Assembly: GCA_031268675.1 (NCBI GenBank)
Contig: JAIRWY010000062.1
Location: 1-58,668, forward strand
Source of the DNA: Candidatus Ancillula glyptotermitis
GTDB taxonomy: Bacteria; Actinomycetota; Actinomycetes; Actinomycetales; Bifidobacteriaceae
Reading direction: 5' to 3'
Length of the DNA stretch: 58,668 nt
The stretch's first letter is position 1; each line of letters begins with the position of its first letter. Position numbers and translations under genes: made by a program. Positions 1 to 9,397 of this stretch are shown here, piece after piece. Under the pieces are notes generated by a model that worked only from the letters and a program-made list of their open reading frames with translations, was not told the DNA's origin and did not search any database.

Positions 1-2
1 TC

Positions 3-725
3 AAAGCATTTGATGGTATTATGGTTGCGCGAGGAGATTTAGGTGTTGAACTGCCACTTGAAGTTGTTCCACTTATTCAAAAACGATGTATTGAGCTTTC
101 TCGCCAATATGGAAAACCAGTTATTGTTGCAACACAAGTTCTTGAGACTATGACGAACAATCCTGTTCCTACACGTGCAGAGGTTTCCGACTGTGCAAAT
201 GCAATTCTTGATGGAACAGATGCTACTATGACCTCTGGAGAAACATCTGTTGGTGAATATCCTATTCTTACAATTGAGACTATGGCACGCATTTCTGAGT
301 ACCAGACAACAAATGGGCTAGATAGTATTCCAGATGTTGTAAATCCATCAAATTCAGATGGCGGTGCAATTATATTAAGTGCAGTTGAAGCAGCAACTCG
401 CCTTGATACTAAAGCAATTGTTGTATTAACATCTTCAGGAAATTCTGCACATTTAGTTAGCCGTCTTCGTCCAAATGTGCCCATTATCGCACTAACTGAC
501 AATGAGCATGTTCGAGCATCTCTTGCGTTAAGTTGGGGTGTTGATAGTTACTTAATTGAGAAGTTGGAGTCTGCAGACGAAATTTTAAGTGTTACAGATA
601 AAGCATTGAAGAATAATGAACTAGCAGATGACGGTGATACTGTTGTTGTTTTATCAGGTGCACCAATTGGCAAAGCTGGTTCAACCAACACAGTTTCTGT
701 GCATAAGGTTGGAGAATATTTCTAG
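3..725 (+). CDS. pyk: Pyruvate kinase, C-terminal part (5' end outside window)
   Basis: This is the C-terminal part of pyruvate kinase, which converts phosphoenolpyruvate and ADP to pyruvate and ATP in the cytoplasm. The frame is open from base 3 (KAFDGIMVARGDLGVELP...), so the true start lies upstream. Visible signatures are the MVARGDLGVE active-site loop with the catalytic/metal region, the VIVATQVLETM segment, and TSGETSVGEYP, where most family members have MLSGETs.GkYP. The last ~110 residues form the C-terminal alpha/beta domain (IVVLTSSGNSA...). The stop TAG at 723-725 overlaps the stop of the convergent hflX gene. Family assignment is certain; only the missing N-terminal half limits annotation. 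Confidence 0.95.
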   Translation, partial: KAFDGIMVARGDLGVELPLEVVPLIQKRCIELSRQYGKPVIVATQVLETMTNNPVPTRAEVSDCANAILDGTDATMTSGETSVGEYPILTIETMARISEYQTTNGLDSIPDVVNPSNSDGGAIILSAVEAATRLDTKAIVVLTSSGNSAHLVSRLRPNVPIIALTDNEHVRASLALSWGVDSYLIEKLESADEILSVTDKALKNNELADDGDTVVVLSGAPIGKAGSTNTVSVHKVGEYF

Positions 726-2113
726 TTTAGTTGAAAGGTTTCTGGTACTTTTGCAATAATGCGTGTGCCAGATTCAGTCTTTGTGCGGCTAACCACTTCT
801 CCATGTTGATACAACATTGCTAGTTTGCGTCCATCTTCAAATGGAATTACTATGTCTAGGTCTTTGTAGTTATTGATTTTGAAAACTTTCTGACAAATCA
901 CATCAAGAAGTTTATCTAGTCCCCTATTTTGGGCAACTGATATAAATACAGCATCTTTATACAATCGTTTAAGGCGCTCAAGTTCATTATTAGTCAGTAA
1001 GTCGATTTTATTAAATACAACTATCTCATTTTCATGTGTTTTTAGTACAACTTTTCCATCATTGTCTAAGGAGCGAATTTTTGCAAGTACAGCATTTACA
1101 GCTTCAATTTGTTGTTTGACCTGAGGTGATGAAGCATCAGCAAGTCGTAGTATTATATCAGTTTCAGCTGCTTCTTTAAGAGTTGAATAAAATGCCTCAA
1201 CAAGTGCGGTTGGAAGATTCTGAATAAAACCAACAGTGTCTGTTATTGTGAACTTCGGATGTTCCATACTTCTAGTAGTTGTATCAAGTGTTGCAAAAAG
1301 TGCATTCTCAACTAAAGCATTTGAATTAGTTAATGCGTTCAAAAGAGAACTTTTTCCAGCATTTGTATATCCAACAATTGCGACTGAAGGTATGCGGTTA
1401 TTTAGCCTTTTATGCCTTCTTGTTTCATCTTCTTTGCGAACTTTTGCTAATTTGCGCTTAAGCAGTGTAATTTTAGTCCTAATTCGCCTTCTATCTACTT
1501 CAAGTTGAGTTTCACCAGGACCTCTTGATCCTATTCCTACTCCCCCACCAACTTGACCTCCAGTTTGTCTGGACATCATCGCACCCCAACCTCGAAGGCG
1601 TGGTAATAAATACTCAAGTTGAGCCAGTTCAATTTGAATGCGCCCAGTTTTTGACTTTGCATGCTTTGCGAAGATGTCCAAAATTAGAGCAGTTCGATCA
1701 ACTACTTTGACTTTAACAATTTCTTCAAGTCTTCTCGAGACACTAGGAAGTAGTGTATCATTAACAACAAGAGTATCCGCCTCTAGTTCATCTATAAGTG
1801 CTGCAATTTCGTTAGCTTTTCCTTTGCCTAAATATGTTGATTTATCAGGTTCGGTTCGCTGTTGAAGAATGCGTGCTAATACATCTGCACCAGCAGTTTC
1901 AGCAAGGTGTTCAAGTTCATCTAGTGCTAAATTAGCCTCAATTTCGGACATTTTTGCACTTGAGAAACAGCCTGCTAATATAACGCGCTCAAGGCGAATT
2001 TTTCTATACTCTACATCTATACCAGTTTCCTGTTCTGTGCGAAATTCTGCAGCCTTTTTTTGTGCATTAAGACTATGGCGAGCCTCAACATCCAACTGCT
2101 CGTAATTATTCAT
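722..2113 (-). CDS. hflX: GTPase HflX (ribosome-associated)
   Basis: This is the HflX GTPase, a ribosome-splitting/rescue factor acting on 50S subunits under stress. The 463 residues carry the HflX N-terminal domain, the glycine-rich signature GGVGIGSRGPGETQLE (about residues 189-204) and a G domain with G1 GYTNAGKSS (about 248-256), G3 DTVGF (about 292-296) and G4 NKID (about 368). The ATG at 2113-2111 lies 7 nt downstream of an extended -10 box (TGTGGTATAAT on the minus strand), so the mRNA is predicted to be leaderless. The gene is convergent with pyk: the palindrome CTAG at 722-725 gives both genes their stop codon. It stands alone between pyk and ffh. Confidence 0.95.
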   Translation of the reverse strand: MNNYEQLDVEARHSLNAQKKAAEFRTEQETGIDVEYRKIRLERVILAGCFSSAKMSEIEANLALDELEHLAETAGADVLARILQQRTEPDKSTYLGKGKANEIAALIDELEADTLVVNDTLLPSVSRRLEEIVKVKVVDRTALILDIFAKHAKSKTGRIQIELAQLEYLLPRLRGWGAMMSRQTGGQVGGGVGIGSRGPGETQLEVDRRRIRTKITLLKRKLAKVRKEDETRRHKRLNNRIPSVAIVGYTNAGKSSLLNALTNSNALVENALFATLDTTTRSMEHPKFTITDTVGFIQNLPTALVEAFYSTLKEAAETDIILRLADASSPQVKQQIEAVNAVLAKIRSLDNDGKVVLKTHENEIVVFNKIDLLTNNELERLKRLYKDAVFISVAQNRGLDKLLDVICQKVFKINNYKDLDIVIPFEDGRKLAMLYQHGEVVSRTKTESGTRIIAKVPETFQLN

Positions 2114-2120
2114 AGCCTAT

Positions 2121-2131
2121 ATTATACCACA
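2121..2131 (-). promoter_or_regulatory. Extended -10 promoter of hflX
   Basis: The minus strand reads TGTGGTATAAT, with the TATAAT hexamer at 2126-2121 preceded by TGg, the extended -10 motif. The hflX ATG begins 7 nt after the hexamer, where transcription should start. A perfect TTGACA (2145-2140) lies only 13 nt upstream of the -10, too close to be a normal -35. Confidence 0.75.
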
Positions 2132-2258
2132 ACAGCAATTGTCAAGGAAAATATAGTTTTCAAGTGTTTTACACAGTGCATAAAAGAACTCTTGTTAATT
2201 ACATCAAAGCGTTTTTTAGATGTGGATGTGTTTTTTTACAACCTAATCAAACTATTTG

Positions 2259-2282
2259 TGGTATAATATTGATGTGAGGTGG
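2259..2282 (+). promoter_or_regulatory. Extended -10 promoter and RBS of ffh
   Basis: TGgTATAAT at 2259-2267 is the same extended -10 element seen upstream of many genes here. Unlike the leaderless genes, ffh has a short leader with the ribosome binding site GAGGTGG (2276-2282), 4 nt before the ATG at 2287. No convincing -35 hexamer is seen at 16-18 nt. Confidence 0.7.
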
Positions 2283-2286
2283 TTAG

Positions 2287-3900
2287 ATGTTTGACTCAAT
2301 TTCAAATTCATTTCTTTACTCGATGAAAAAGTTGCGAGGTAAAGGAAGGATTTCGCGCGCAGATATTGATGCAGTTTTGGCTGATATTCAGACTGCGCTT
2401 TTAAATGCTGATGTAGCAGTTTCGGTCGTTGATGATTTTATTGCTGATGTTAAAAAAAGCGTTGTGGACATTGAATTGTCTAAAAAAATTAAGCCACATG
2501 AACAAATCGTAAAAGTTGTTAGCGATAAGTTGGAGGAAATACTCGGAAAAGATATTGAACGACCACTTAAACGTGCAAAAAATGGTCCAACTGTTTATAT
2601 GTTGATCGGTCTTCAAGGTGCAGGAAAAACAACTTTTGCGGGTAAACTTGGGTATTATTTGAAAAAAAATGATCATACACCACTACTTGTTGCTGCGGAT
2701 TTACAACGACCTGGTGCAGTTTCACAGCTCAAAATAGTTGGAGAAGGTGCTGGTGTTCCTGTTTTTGCGCCGCATGAAGGTGTTAATGAAAGTGGTGAAG
2801 ATGCTTCAAAAAAAGGGCTGTTTTCAGGATTGTTTTCGGGGCGTGATAGCTCAAATGAACCAGTTAATGTCGCAAAGCAAAGTATTGAATATGCAAAGCA
2901 GAAGTTGTATGACACAGTAATTATTGATACTGCTGGACGATTAGGCGTTGATGAAGAGTTGATGAAACAAGCATCTCGAATAAAAGAAGTCGTTAATCCT
3001 GATGAAGTGCTATTTGTACTTGATGCAACAACTGGTCAGGATGCAATCAATTCTGCACGTGCATTTAACGAAAATGTTGGATTTACAGGTGCGGTTTTAT
3101 CTAAACTTGATTCGGATACTAGAGGTGGTGCTGCACTCTCTGTTGTAAAAGTTACTGGTAATCCGATCATGTTTGCAAGTGTTGGCGAAAAGTTTCAGGA
3201 CCTTGAAGTTTTTTATCCAGACCGACTTGCAAGTAGAATCCTAGACCAAGGTGATATTTTAAGCCTAATTGAAAAGGCGGAAGAGGTAATTGATGAGGAG
3301 CAAGCAACACAGGCACTTGAAAAATTAACTAGTGGAAAGGGTTTTGATCTGAATGATTATCTGGCTCAGTTAGAGCAGGTGCAGAAAATAGGCTCTATAA
3401 AGAAACTTGCTAAGTTAATTCCAGGAATGGGGAAATATAAAGAAGCAATTGATAATTTTGATGATTCTAAATTTGCAAAAACAGCAGCAATTATACATTC
3501 TATGACCCCAAATGAGCGTGCTAATCCACGAATTCTTGATGGTTCTAGGAGGGCGCGGATTTCAAGAGGTTCTGGAGTTGAAGTAAGTGGAATAAATATC
3601 ATGCTTAAAGAGTTTGATGCAACTAATAAGATGATGAAACATGCACTTTCAAATTCAGGTGGAATGACTGCTAAGGGAGGTTTACAGCTTCCAAAAAACA
3701 TGAACTTATTGGACAATTTTGACATGAACTCTCTTGACCAGATTCAAAATCCAATGATGGGTGATTTTTCGGGTAGGGCACCAAGTAGACAGAGCAATAG
3801 TAGGCATGCAAAGAATAAGAAGAAAATTAAAGGTAGGTCTGGAAATCCTGCGATTCGTGCACAACAAGAGGCACAACTGCGCAAAAAATTAGGAGAGTAG
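2287..3900 (+). CDS. ffh: Signal recognition particle protein Ffh
   Basis: Ffh is the SRP54 GTPase that binds 4.5S RNA and signal sequences and delivers nascent chains to FtsY and SecYEG. The 537 residues comprise the N domain, a G domain with GLQGAGKTT (about residue 107), DTAGR (about 215) and SKLD in place of the usual TKLD, and a methionine-rich M domain containing IPGMG, the RRARISRGSG RNA-binding motif and a basic tail. Between the GTPase motifs there is an extra low-complexity insert of about 25 residues (SGEDASKKGLFSGLFSGRDS) compared with the usual length of this loop. It begins an operon: the rsmD start codon follows its stop directly. Confidence 0.97.
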   Translation: MFDSISNSFLYSMKKLRGKGRISRADIDAVLADIQTALLNADVAVSVVDDFIADVKKSVVDIELSKKIKPHEQIVKVVSDKLEEILGKDIERPLKRAKNGPTVYMLIGLQGAGKTTFAGKLGYYLKKNDHTPLLVAADLQRPGAVSQLKIVGEGAGVPVFAPHEGVNESGEDASKKGLFSGLFSGRDSSNEPVNVAKQSIEYAKQKLYDTVIIDTAGRLGVDEELMKQASRIKEVVNPDEVLFVLDATTGQDAINSARAFNENVGFTGAVLSKLDSDTRGGAALSVVKVTGNPIMFASVGEKFQDLEVFYPDRLASRILDQGDILSLIEKAEEVIDEEQATQALEKLTSGKGFDLNDYLAQLEQVQKIGSIKKLAKLIPGMGKYKEAIDNFDDSKFAKTAAIIHSMTPNERANPRILDGSRRARISRGSGVEVSGINIMLKEFDATNKMMKHALSNSGGMTAKGGLQLPKNMNLLDNFDMNSLDQIQNPMMGDFSGRAPSRQSNSRHAKNKKKIKGRSGNPAIRAQQEAQLRKKLGE

Positions 3901-4458
3901 TTGAGAATTCTCGGTGGAGTAAATCGTGGAACTACCTTATATGCTCCTAAAGTGCAGTCAACGCGACCGAGTTCAAGTAGACTAAAAGAAAGTGTATTCA
4001 TGTGCCTTGAAGTTCTTAATGCAATTGAGGATGCTAATGTTTTGGATTTGTATGCAGGGTCTGGTGCTTTAGGACTTGAGTCATTATCTCGTGGTGCAAA
4101 ATCTGTAACTTTTGTGGATAAAGCAAGTGCCTGTAGAAAGACAATAGAAAAGAATATTGAGAAGTTGAATTATATAGGTTTAACCAAAATCTGTATTCGT
4201 GATACTTGTCAATTTTTGTCCACTACTGCAAATTCTGACTTGTATGATTTGGTGTTCATCGATCCTCCGTATGCCACAAACGATGAAACTGTTTATATAG
4301 TTCTTGAGAAATTAGAGCGCTTGCTGAATCAAACTGCAGTTGTCATTCTTGAGAGATCAAAATTTTCCAAGCCTCATGTTCCTAAAAACTACAAGACTTT
4401 ACGTATGCGCACTTATGGAGATTCTGCAGTATATTTTTTCTCGTTTAACTATGCTTGA
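3901..4458 (+). CDS. rsmD: 16S rRNA (guanine(966)-N2)-methyltransferase RsmD
   Basis: RsmD is the SAM-dependent methyltransferase for G966 of 16S rRNA, acting on the assembling 30S subunit. The 185 residues show the N-terminal ILGGVNRG, the RPSSSRLKESVF segment corresponding to RPTsdrvREalFN, the SAM-binding motif VLDLYAGSGALGLESLSRGA and the catalytic DPPY (FIDPPY). The start is a TTG at 3901-3903 that abuts the ffh stop; the ribosome binding site GGAGAG lies inside the end of ffh, so translation is probably coupled. Its stop overlaps the region just before the PPTase start. Confidence 0.93.
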   Translation: MRILGGVNRGTTLYAPKVQSTRPSSSRLKESVFMCLEVLNAIEDANVLDLYAGSGALGLESLSRGAKSVTFVDKASACRKTIEKNIEKLNYIGLTKICIRDTCQFLSTTANSDLYDLVFIDPPYATNDETVYIVLEKLERLLNQTAVVILERSKFSKPHVPKNYKTLRMRTYGDSAVYFFSFNYA

Positions 4459-4481
4459 ATTGTGTAGAAGGAGGCATTCAT

Positions 4482-5138
4482 TTGAAGTACAAACAAATAC
4501 AATACGATGGATATACAATTGCATACTACAGTATGCTAATGTCACACGGTAGTATGCTAATGTCATACGATTGTAATACAATTGTTGATTATTACGCCAA
4601 ACTCCCGCAGTTTCTAAAACAAAAAGTAGATATGCATAAATTTGAGGGTGATAAGCATAGATCAATTTTAGCATATTCATTACTAGTTAAAATGCTTGGT
4701 CATAAGACTTTAGACAAATTTATCTACAATCAGTACGGCAAGCCTTTTCTACTCAATGGTCCACAGTTTTCAATTTCGCACAGTAAAAATCATGTTGCAG
4801 TTGCATTATCAAATAACCACATTGGTGTTGATGTTGAAACTTTACGTGTTTTACCGAAGTTATATTTTGATTCAATACTCAGTGAACAAGAATTTGCACA
4901 AGTACAGTTAGATAAAACTACTAGATCTATAAACTTCTGGACACTCTGGACGCGAAAAGAAGCGTATTTAAAATGTCTGGGGACTGGAATTGGCTTAAAT
5001 CTGCAAAAAGTTGAGGTCATTGATGATATTGTTGTAGACAATTTTAAGCAATATAAGCTTATAACTGAAGTTTTTGACAAGTTCGTAATTTCTGTATGTG
5101 TGCCGAATCTTGGGTGTGCCAAAACCCACACCTCTTAA
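4482..5138 (+). CDS. 4'-phosphopantetheinyl transferase (Sfp type)
   Basis: This enzyme transfers 4'-phosphopantetheine from CoA to a serine of carrier proteins (ACP). Signatures are NQYGKPF, FSISHS, GVDVE with the Mg-binding acidic residues, and WTRKEAYLKCLGTG, typical of the Sfp/AcpT superfamily. I place the start at the TTG 4482-4484 because a strong ribosome binding site GAAGGAGG (4467-4474) ends 7 nt before it, giving 218 aa; an in-frame TTG at 4455 overlapping rsmD has no such site. The N-terminus contains a 21-bp tandem duplication (4530-4571) encoding SMLMSHG/SMLMSYD, outside the catalytic core. Third gene of the ffh-rsmD unit. Whether it serves fatty-acid synthase or another pathway cannot be told. 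Confidence 0.85.
   Translation: MKYKQIQYDGYTIAYYSMLMSHGSMLMSYDCNTIVDYYAKLPQFLKQKVDMHKFEGDKHRSILAYSLLVKMLGHKTLDKFIYNQYGKPFLLNGPQFSISHSKNHVAVALSNNHIGVDVETLRVLPKLYFDSILSEQEFAQVQLDKTTRSINFWTLWTRKEAYLKCLGTGIGLNLQKVEVIDDIVVDNFKQYKLITEVFDKFVISVCVPNLGCAKTHTS
4530..4571 (+). repeat. Two-copy 21-bp tandem repeat inside the PPTase gene
   Basis: Copies at 4530-4550 and 4551-4571 match at 19 of 21 positions (unit starts AGTATGCTAATGTC). The first copy also forms the right arm of a short inverted repeat, GCATAC (4521-4526) / GTATGC (4531-4536). The duplication is in frame and adds seven residues to a poorly conserved N-terminal region. Confidence 0.85.
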
Positions 5139-5286
5139 AATGCAACTTTTTATGCTTCCAGCACAGTGTTTTCCTTGACCTCTTTGAAGGCTGGTATTAG
5201 CCGCAGATTCAACTTAAATATTGCCTTATATGGATTATGTAAAAAAGCCAGCAAAACAACAATATGAAAAAATATTGCAACAATGC

Positions 5287-5315
5287 TTGCACAAGATTAA
5301 AAGTTGTGCTATAAT
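5287..5315 (+). promoter_or_regulatory. xfp promoter with overlapping inverted repeat
   Basis: A good sigma-A-type promoter: -35 TTGCAC (5287-5292), 17-nt spacer, extended -10 TGcTATAAT (5307-5315). A perfect 6-bp inverted repeat GCACAA (5289-5294) / TTGTGC (5304-5309), spaced by 9 nt, occupies the spacer and touches both boxes, as an operator would. The leader to the xfp ATG (5408) is about 85 nt and contains a second TATAAT (5348-5353) and the RBS GGGAGA before the start. Confidence 0.75.
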
Positions 5316-5407
5316 GTTCTTTGATATAATAAGTTTGGTAATTGATTATATAATAGTCGTTGTACTAGAAATATAAGATGTTGCCCTGAAGAATACGGGA
5401 GATTTAT

Positions 5408-7894
5408 ATGGCGAATACAAGTACGGTTGCATGGCAAAAACGCCCTGCAGTACCCATTGGTGATGATACGCTTGCATCGATTGAGAAATATTGGCGCGCG
5501 AGTAATTACATATCTGTTGGACAAATTTACTTGTTATCTAATCCACTAATGCGTGGTGAGTTTACACGTGATGATGTTAAACATCGCTTAGTTGGACACT
5601 GGGGAACTACACCTGGTTTAAATTTTATCTACGCACATATGTCTCGCGTAATTGCTGATCGTAACCAATCTGGAATTTACATCATTGGTCCAGGTCATGG
5701 AGGTCCAGGATTGGTTGCTGCTTCTTATTTGGAGGATACATATACTGAGACTTACCCTGAGATGACTAAGGACGAAGCAGGTCTTGCTAAGCTATTTCGT
5801 CAGTTTTCGTTTCCAGGCGGTATCCCATCGCATGTTGCTCCAGAAACACCTGGTTCAATTCATGAGGGTGGTGAGTTAGGATATTCGCTTTCACATGCTT
5901 ATGGTGCTGCTTTTGATAATCCAAACCTTTTGGTAACATGTATTATTGGAGATGGTGAGGCTGAAACTGGTCCTTTGGCAACTGCATGGCATTCAAACAA
6001 GTTCTTGAATCCTAAAACGGATGGTGTTGTTTTACCAATTCTGCACCTTAATGGTTACAAGATTGCTAATCCAACTATTCTAGCTAGGCTTCCTGAAGAT
6101 GAATTGTTGAGTCTGTTTCACGGTTATGGTTATAATCCATATATTTTTACTGCAGGTTTTGATGATGAGGATCACATTTCTATTCATCGCCGTTATGCTG
6201 AACTACTTGATATTGTGCTTGATGAAATTGCAGACATTAAAGCTCGTGTTGAAAGTGTTGATGCGCAAGAAGCTGAGCGTCCGTTATGGCCGATGATTAT
6301 ATTGCGTTCTCCAAAAGGTTGGACATGTCCTAAAGAAATAGATGGTAAACAAACTGAAGGTTCTTGGCGTTCACATCAAGTTCCATTAGCATCTGCTAGA
6401 GATACTGAGGAACATTTTGAGACTTTGCGTGGTTGGTTAGAAAGTTATAAACCTAATGAGTTATTTGATGAAAATGGTACAGTTCGTCCAGATGTTGTTT
6501 CATTCCTTCCAAAAGGAGACCTTCGTATGTCTGCGAATCCTCATGCAAATGGTGGAATTTTAACTAAAGATTTAGTATTGCCCAATATCAAGGATTATGC
6601 AGTTCCAGTTGATGTACGTGGCGGTTCGGTTCGCGAAGCAACTAGAGTACTTGGTTCATATATTCGAGATGTTGTTCGTAATAATCCTACAAACTTTAGA
6701 GTTTTTGGACCAGACGAAACTGCTTCAAACCGTCTTCAAGCAACTTTTGAAGTTACTAATAAAGTTTGGCAGGCAGATTATATTTCACCACGCGTTGATG
6801 AGCATTTAGGTCGTGGTGGACAGGTTGTTGACTCAATGCTTTCTGAACATCAGCAAGAAGGTTGGTTAGAAGCATATAATTTAACTGGTAGACATGGACT
6901 ATTTTCGTCATATGAAGCATTTATACATGTTATTGACTCTATGTTTAATCAGCATGCTAAGTGGATTCGAACGTCTCGTGAAATTGAGTGGAGAAAACCA
7001 GTTCCTTCAATGAACTACTTGCTATCTTCGCATGTGTGGCGCCAAGATCATAATGGTTTCTCGCATCAGGATCCAGGTTTTATTGATCATGTCTTAAATA
7101 AACAACATGAGGATTTAATTCAAGTTTATTTGCCTGTAGATGGTAATACATTACTTGCTACATATGAATACACTTTGCAAACTCGTGACCGAATAAATGT
7201 TGTTGTTGCAGGAAAACAACCAGCGCCAACTTATTTAAGCATTGATGAAGCAACTGCTCACTTTAAGCGAGGTGTTTCAATTTGGGACTGGGCTTCAACT
7301 AATGGTGCTGATAAAGGAGAGCCTGATGTTGTTATTGCTACTGCAGGTGATGTACCAACTGGTGAGGCATTGGCAGCTGTTGATATTTTGAAAACAGAAA
7401 TTCCTGAAATAAAAATCAGGTTCGTTAATGTTATCAACTTGTTGAAGATTCAGGGCATTCGTGAGAATCCAGATGGTATGACCAATGAGCAGTTTGATGC
7501 AATCTTTACGCCAGATAAGCCGATTATATTTGCTTATCACGGTTATCCATGGTTGATCCATCGCTTGACCTATCGTCGTAGTGGTCATAAAAATATTCAT
7601 GTTCGTGGATTTATAGAAAAAGGTACAACAACAACTCCTTTTGATATGGTTCTTCTTAATAACTTGGATCGGTATCATTTGGCATTAACTGTACTTGATC
7701 ATCTTCCATCTCTTTCTGCTGCTCATCTTGATGTGTATGAGAAGTTACGAAATGCTCGTCAAGAAGCTAAAGAATTTACTTTAACTGGTGATGACATTCC
7801 TGTTGTTCGTGACTGGGTTTGGCCAGAAGCTCGTTCTTTGTCAAATAAAGTAGATATTGATGCGACTGTTCTAACAGCTGGAGATAACGAATAA
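5408..7894 (+). CDS. xfp: Xylulose-5-phosphate/fructose-6-phosphate phosphoketolase
   Basis: Xfp is the thiamine-diphosphate enzyme of the bifid shunt; it cleaves xylulose-5-P or fructose-6-P with phosphate to acetyl phosphate and glyceraldehyde-3-P or erythrose-4-P. The 828 residues match the family length. Visible signatures include [16 protein letters not shown] near the start, [19 protein letters not shown], the ThDP-binding [30 protein letters not shown]-like and [18 protein letters not shown] in the middle domain, and the C-terminus TAGDNE shared with bifidobacterial Xfp. This is the strongest taxonomic marker in the window. It heads an operon: the lipoprotein gene starts 6 nt after its stop. 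Expression is probably controlled at the palindromic promoter at 5287-5315. Confidence 0.98.
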   Translation: MANTSTVAWQKRPAVPIGDDTLASIEKYWRASNYISVGQIYLLSNPLMRGEFTRDDVKHRLVGHWGTTPGLNFIYAHMSRVIADRNQSGIYIIGPGHGGPGLVAASYLEDTYTETYPEMTKDEAGLAKLFRQFSFPGGIPSHVAPETPGSIHEGGELGYSLSHAYGAAFDNPNLLVTCIIGDGEAETGPLATAWHSNKFLNPKTDGVVLPILHLNGYKIANPTILARLPEDELLSLFHGYGYNPYIFTAGFDDEDHISIHRRYAELLDIVLDEIADIKARVESVDAQEAERPLWPMIILRSPKGWTCPKEIDGKQTEGSWRSHQVPLASARDTEEHFETLRGWLESYKPNELFDENGTVRPDVVSFLPKGDLRMSANPHANGGILTKDLVLPNIKDYAVPVDVRGGSVREATRVLGSYIRDVVRNNPTNFRVFGPDETASNRLQATFEVTNKVWQADYISPRVDEHLGRGGQVVDSMLSEHQQEGWLEAYNLTGRHGLFSSYEAFIHVIDSMFNQHAKWIRTSREIEWRKPVPSMNYLLSSHVWRQDHNGFSHQDPGFIDHVLNKQHEDLIQVYLPVDGNTLLATYEYTLQTRDRINVVVAGKQPAPTYLSIDEATAHFKRGVSIWDWASTNGADKGEPDVVIATAGDVPTGEALAAVDILKTEIPEIKIRFVNVINLLKIQGIRENPDGMTNEQFDAIFTPDKPIIFAYHGYPWLIHRLTYRRSGHKNIHVRGFIEKGTTTTPFDMVLLNNLDRYHLALTVLDHLPSLSAAHLDVYEKLRNARQEAKEFTLTGDDIPVVRDWVWPEARSLSNKVDIDATVLTAGDNE

Positions 7895-7900
7895 TTCAAA

Positions 7901-9397
7901 ATGCAAACCTCAGGGTATCAGACACACTTAGTAAGTAGTAGAGCGAATCTAGTTAATGGAAGTGTTTTTGGTGTTCTGAGGTCAACGATCGCCTTTCTGA
8001 CTGCTGTTGTATTGGTATTTACTTTAACAGCATGCTCTCAGAAGGGCGATTTTGCATATGAGGATGCTGTACCTACAAACTGGAAAGTCGGGATTTCAAT
8101 TCCAACTTCTTCACTTGCCATTATTGATGAATCAACAGTTGGGCGATGGGCTAATATTGGAGATTGGATTCGAAATGAGTTGGTTAGGCATGGTTTTAGT
8201 GCTGAAAACGTCGTGATCAGATCTTCTTCTTCAAGGAAAGACCAGATTAAGGACTTAAAGAAGTTTGCAGAAGTTGAAAAAGTTGACGAATTAGTGGTTG
8301 CACCGATAAATTACACTAAAAGTGAGTTAAAAACACTAAATCAATTGAATGCTGATCCATCATCTGCTTTTTTGGCGAACATGAATCACATCTCTCAAAG
8401 TGCTGAATCAAATAGTAAAGAGTTTCCCATAGATCAAGAATCTGAGAAAAGTGATGAACATGCTGAATCAATTGTTGATATCTTAAAGAATGCAAAAGCT
8501 AGTGGTATATTCACTGTCGGAATTGGTTCTAATGACCTTGGTGGATTTCCATTTGATTATTTTGCAACTACTATTAGTCCTGAAGATGTTGCCAATGTTC
8601 AAGCTGGATTTATTATTGATCAGTTAAAACTACCACAAGTTGATCAATACGGCAATTTGAAAGATATACCTAAGGATTCTGTGACTTATAATGTTGAGGT
8701 ACTGATTTCTGATGCAGCATATAGTTCAACAAAGAGGTATTTTAAGCAACTGTGGGAGCGAATTGGCCCCTATTTCAAAAAAGGGTACTTTAAATCACGT
8801 TCAGGTGTATTAACACAAGATACTAAGAGCGATGAAGCGAGCGAACAAGAGGTAATTGAAAAGCTTGGTATTCCAGATGATGGCGATAAACCAGCAGGAG
8901 TTATGCATGATGTTCTTGATAAATACTACAAGAATAATGAGGATCAGTTAGATGTAGTGTTTGGGCAATTTGATGGATTGAGCAGAGGTGCAGTTCGCGC
9001 ATGTGTTGAAAATAAATTTGACTCTGGTTCAAGAAAATGGCCACTAATTGTTGGTGCAGAGGCAGAACGCCTTTCAATTTCTGATGTTGTTGAAGGTAAG
9101 CAAGCAATGACTATTGCATATGACTCTAGATCTCTTATGCAGGCACTTGGTCAGGTACTTGCAAATGAAGCACTTAGACAACCACAACCTGTTAAAGGGC
9201 AACCGATTACAACTAGTGAAGAACTTCAGAAGGAGTTTGATGAAAAAACAGGTACATTATATCTTGAGAGCATGAAAAATAGTGATGGTGTGACTATTTC
9301 GCTAATTGTTACTAGACCAGTTACGATTGTGCAAGATAATTTGAAGGATTTTCTAATTGATAAGGGTTATATAACGGATGCATACGCGGGAATTTGA
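7901..9397 (+). CDS. Sugar-type ABC substrate-binding lipoprotein
   Basis: Predicted extracellular solute-binding lipoprotein of the periplasmic-binding-protein 4 (ChvE/RbsB-like) family, 498 aa. A basic N-region and a hydrophobic stretch (about residues 27-44) end in the lipobox LTAC, so the mature protein should be a lipid-anchored Cys. Downstream, KVGISIPTSSLAIIDES..RW and GDWIRNEL resemble sugar-binding proteins, and a late VEGKQAMTIAYD-type segment corresponds to the hinge/ligand region. No permease or ATPase gene is near, so its transporter partner is elsewhere or it is a sensor. It starts 6 nt after xfp without an obvious RBS and overlaps thrE by 20 nt. The ligand is not predictable. 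Confidence 0.8.
   Translation: MQTSGYQTHLVSSRANLVNGSVFGVLRSTIAFLTAVVLVFTLTACSQKGDFAYEDAVPTNWKVGISIPTSSLAIIDESTVGRWANIGDWIRNELVRHGFSAENVVIRSSSSRKDQIKDLKKFAEVEKVDELVVAPINYTKSELKTLNQLNADPSSAFLANMNHISQSAESNSKEFPIDQESEKSDEHAESIVDILKNAKASGIFTVGIGSNDLGGFPFDYFATTISPEDVANVQAGFIIDQLKLPQVDQYGNLKDIPKDSVTYNVEVLISDAAYSSTKRYFKQLWERIGPYFKKGYFKSRSGVLTQDTKSDEASEQEVIEKLGIPDDGDKPAGVMHDVLDKYYKNNEDQLDVVFGQFDGLSRGAVRACVENKFDSGSRKWPLIVGAEAERLSISDVVEGKQAMTIAYDSRSLMQALGQVLANEALRQPQPVKGQPITTSEELQKEFDEKTGTLYLESMKNSDGVTISLIVTRPVTIVQDNLKDFLIDKGYITDAYAGI

Noticed and set aside
2140-2145. Perfect TTGACA as -35 for hflX
   Set aside because: It is only 13 nt from the -10, too short for sigma-70 binding; the extended -10 alone is more likely.
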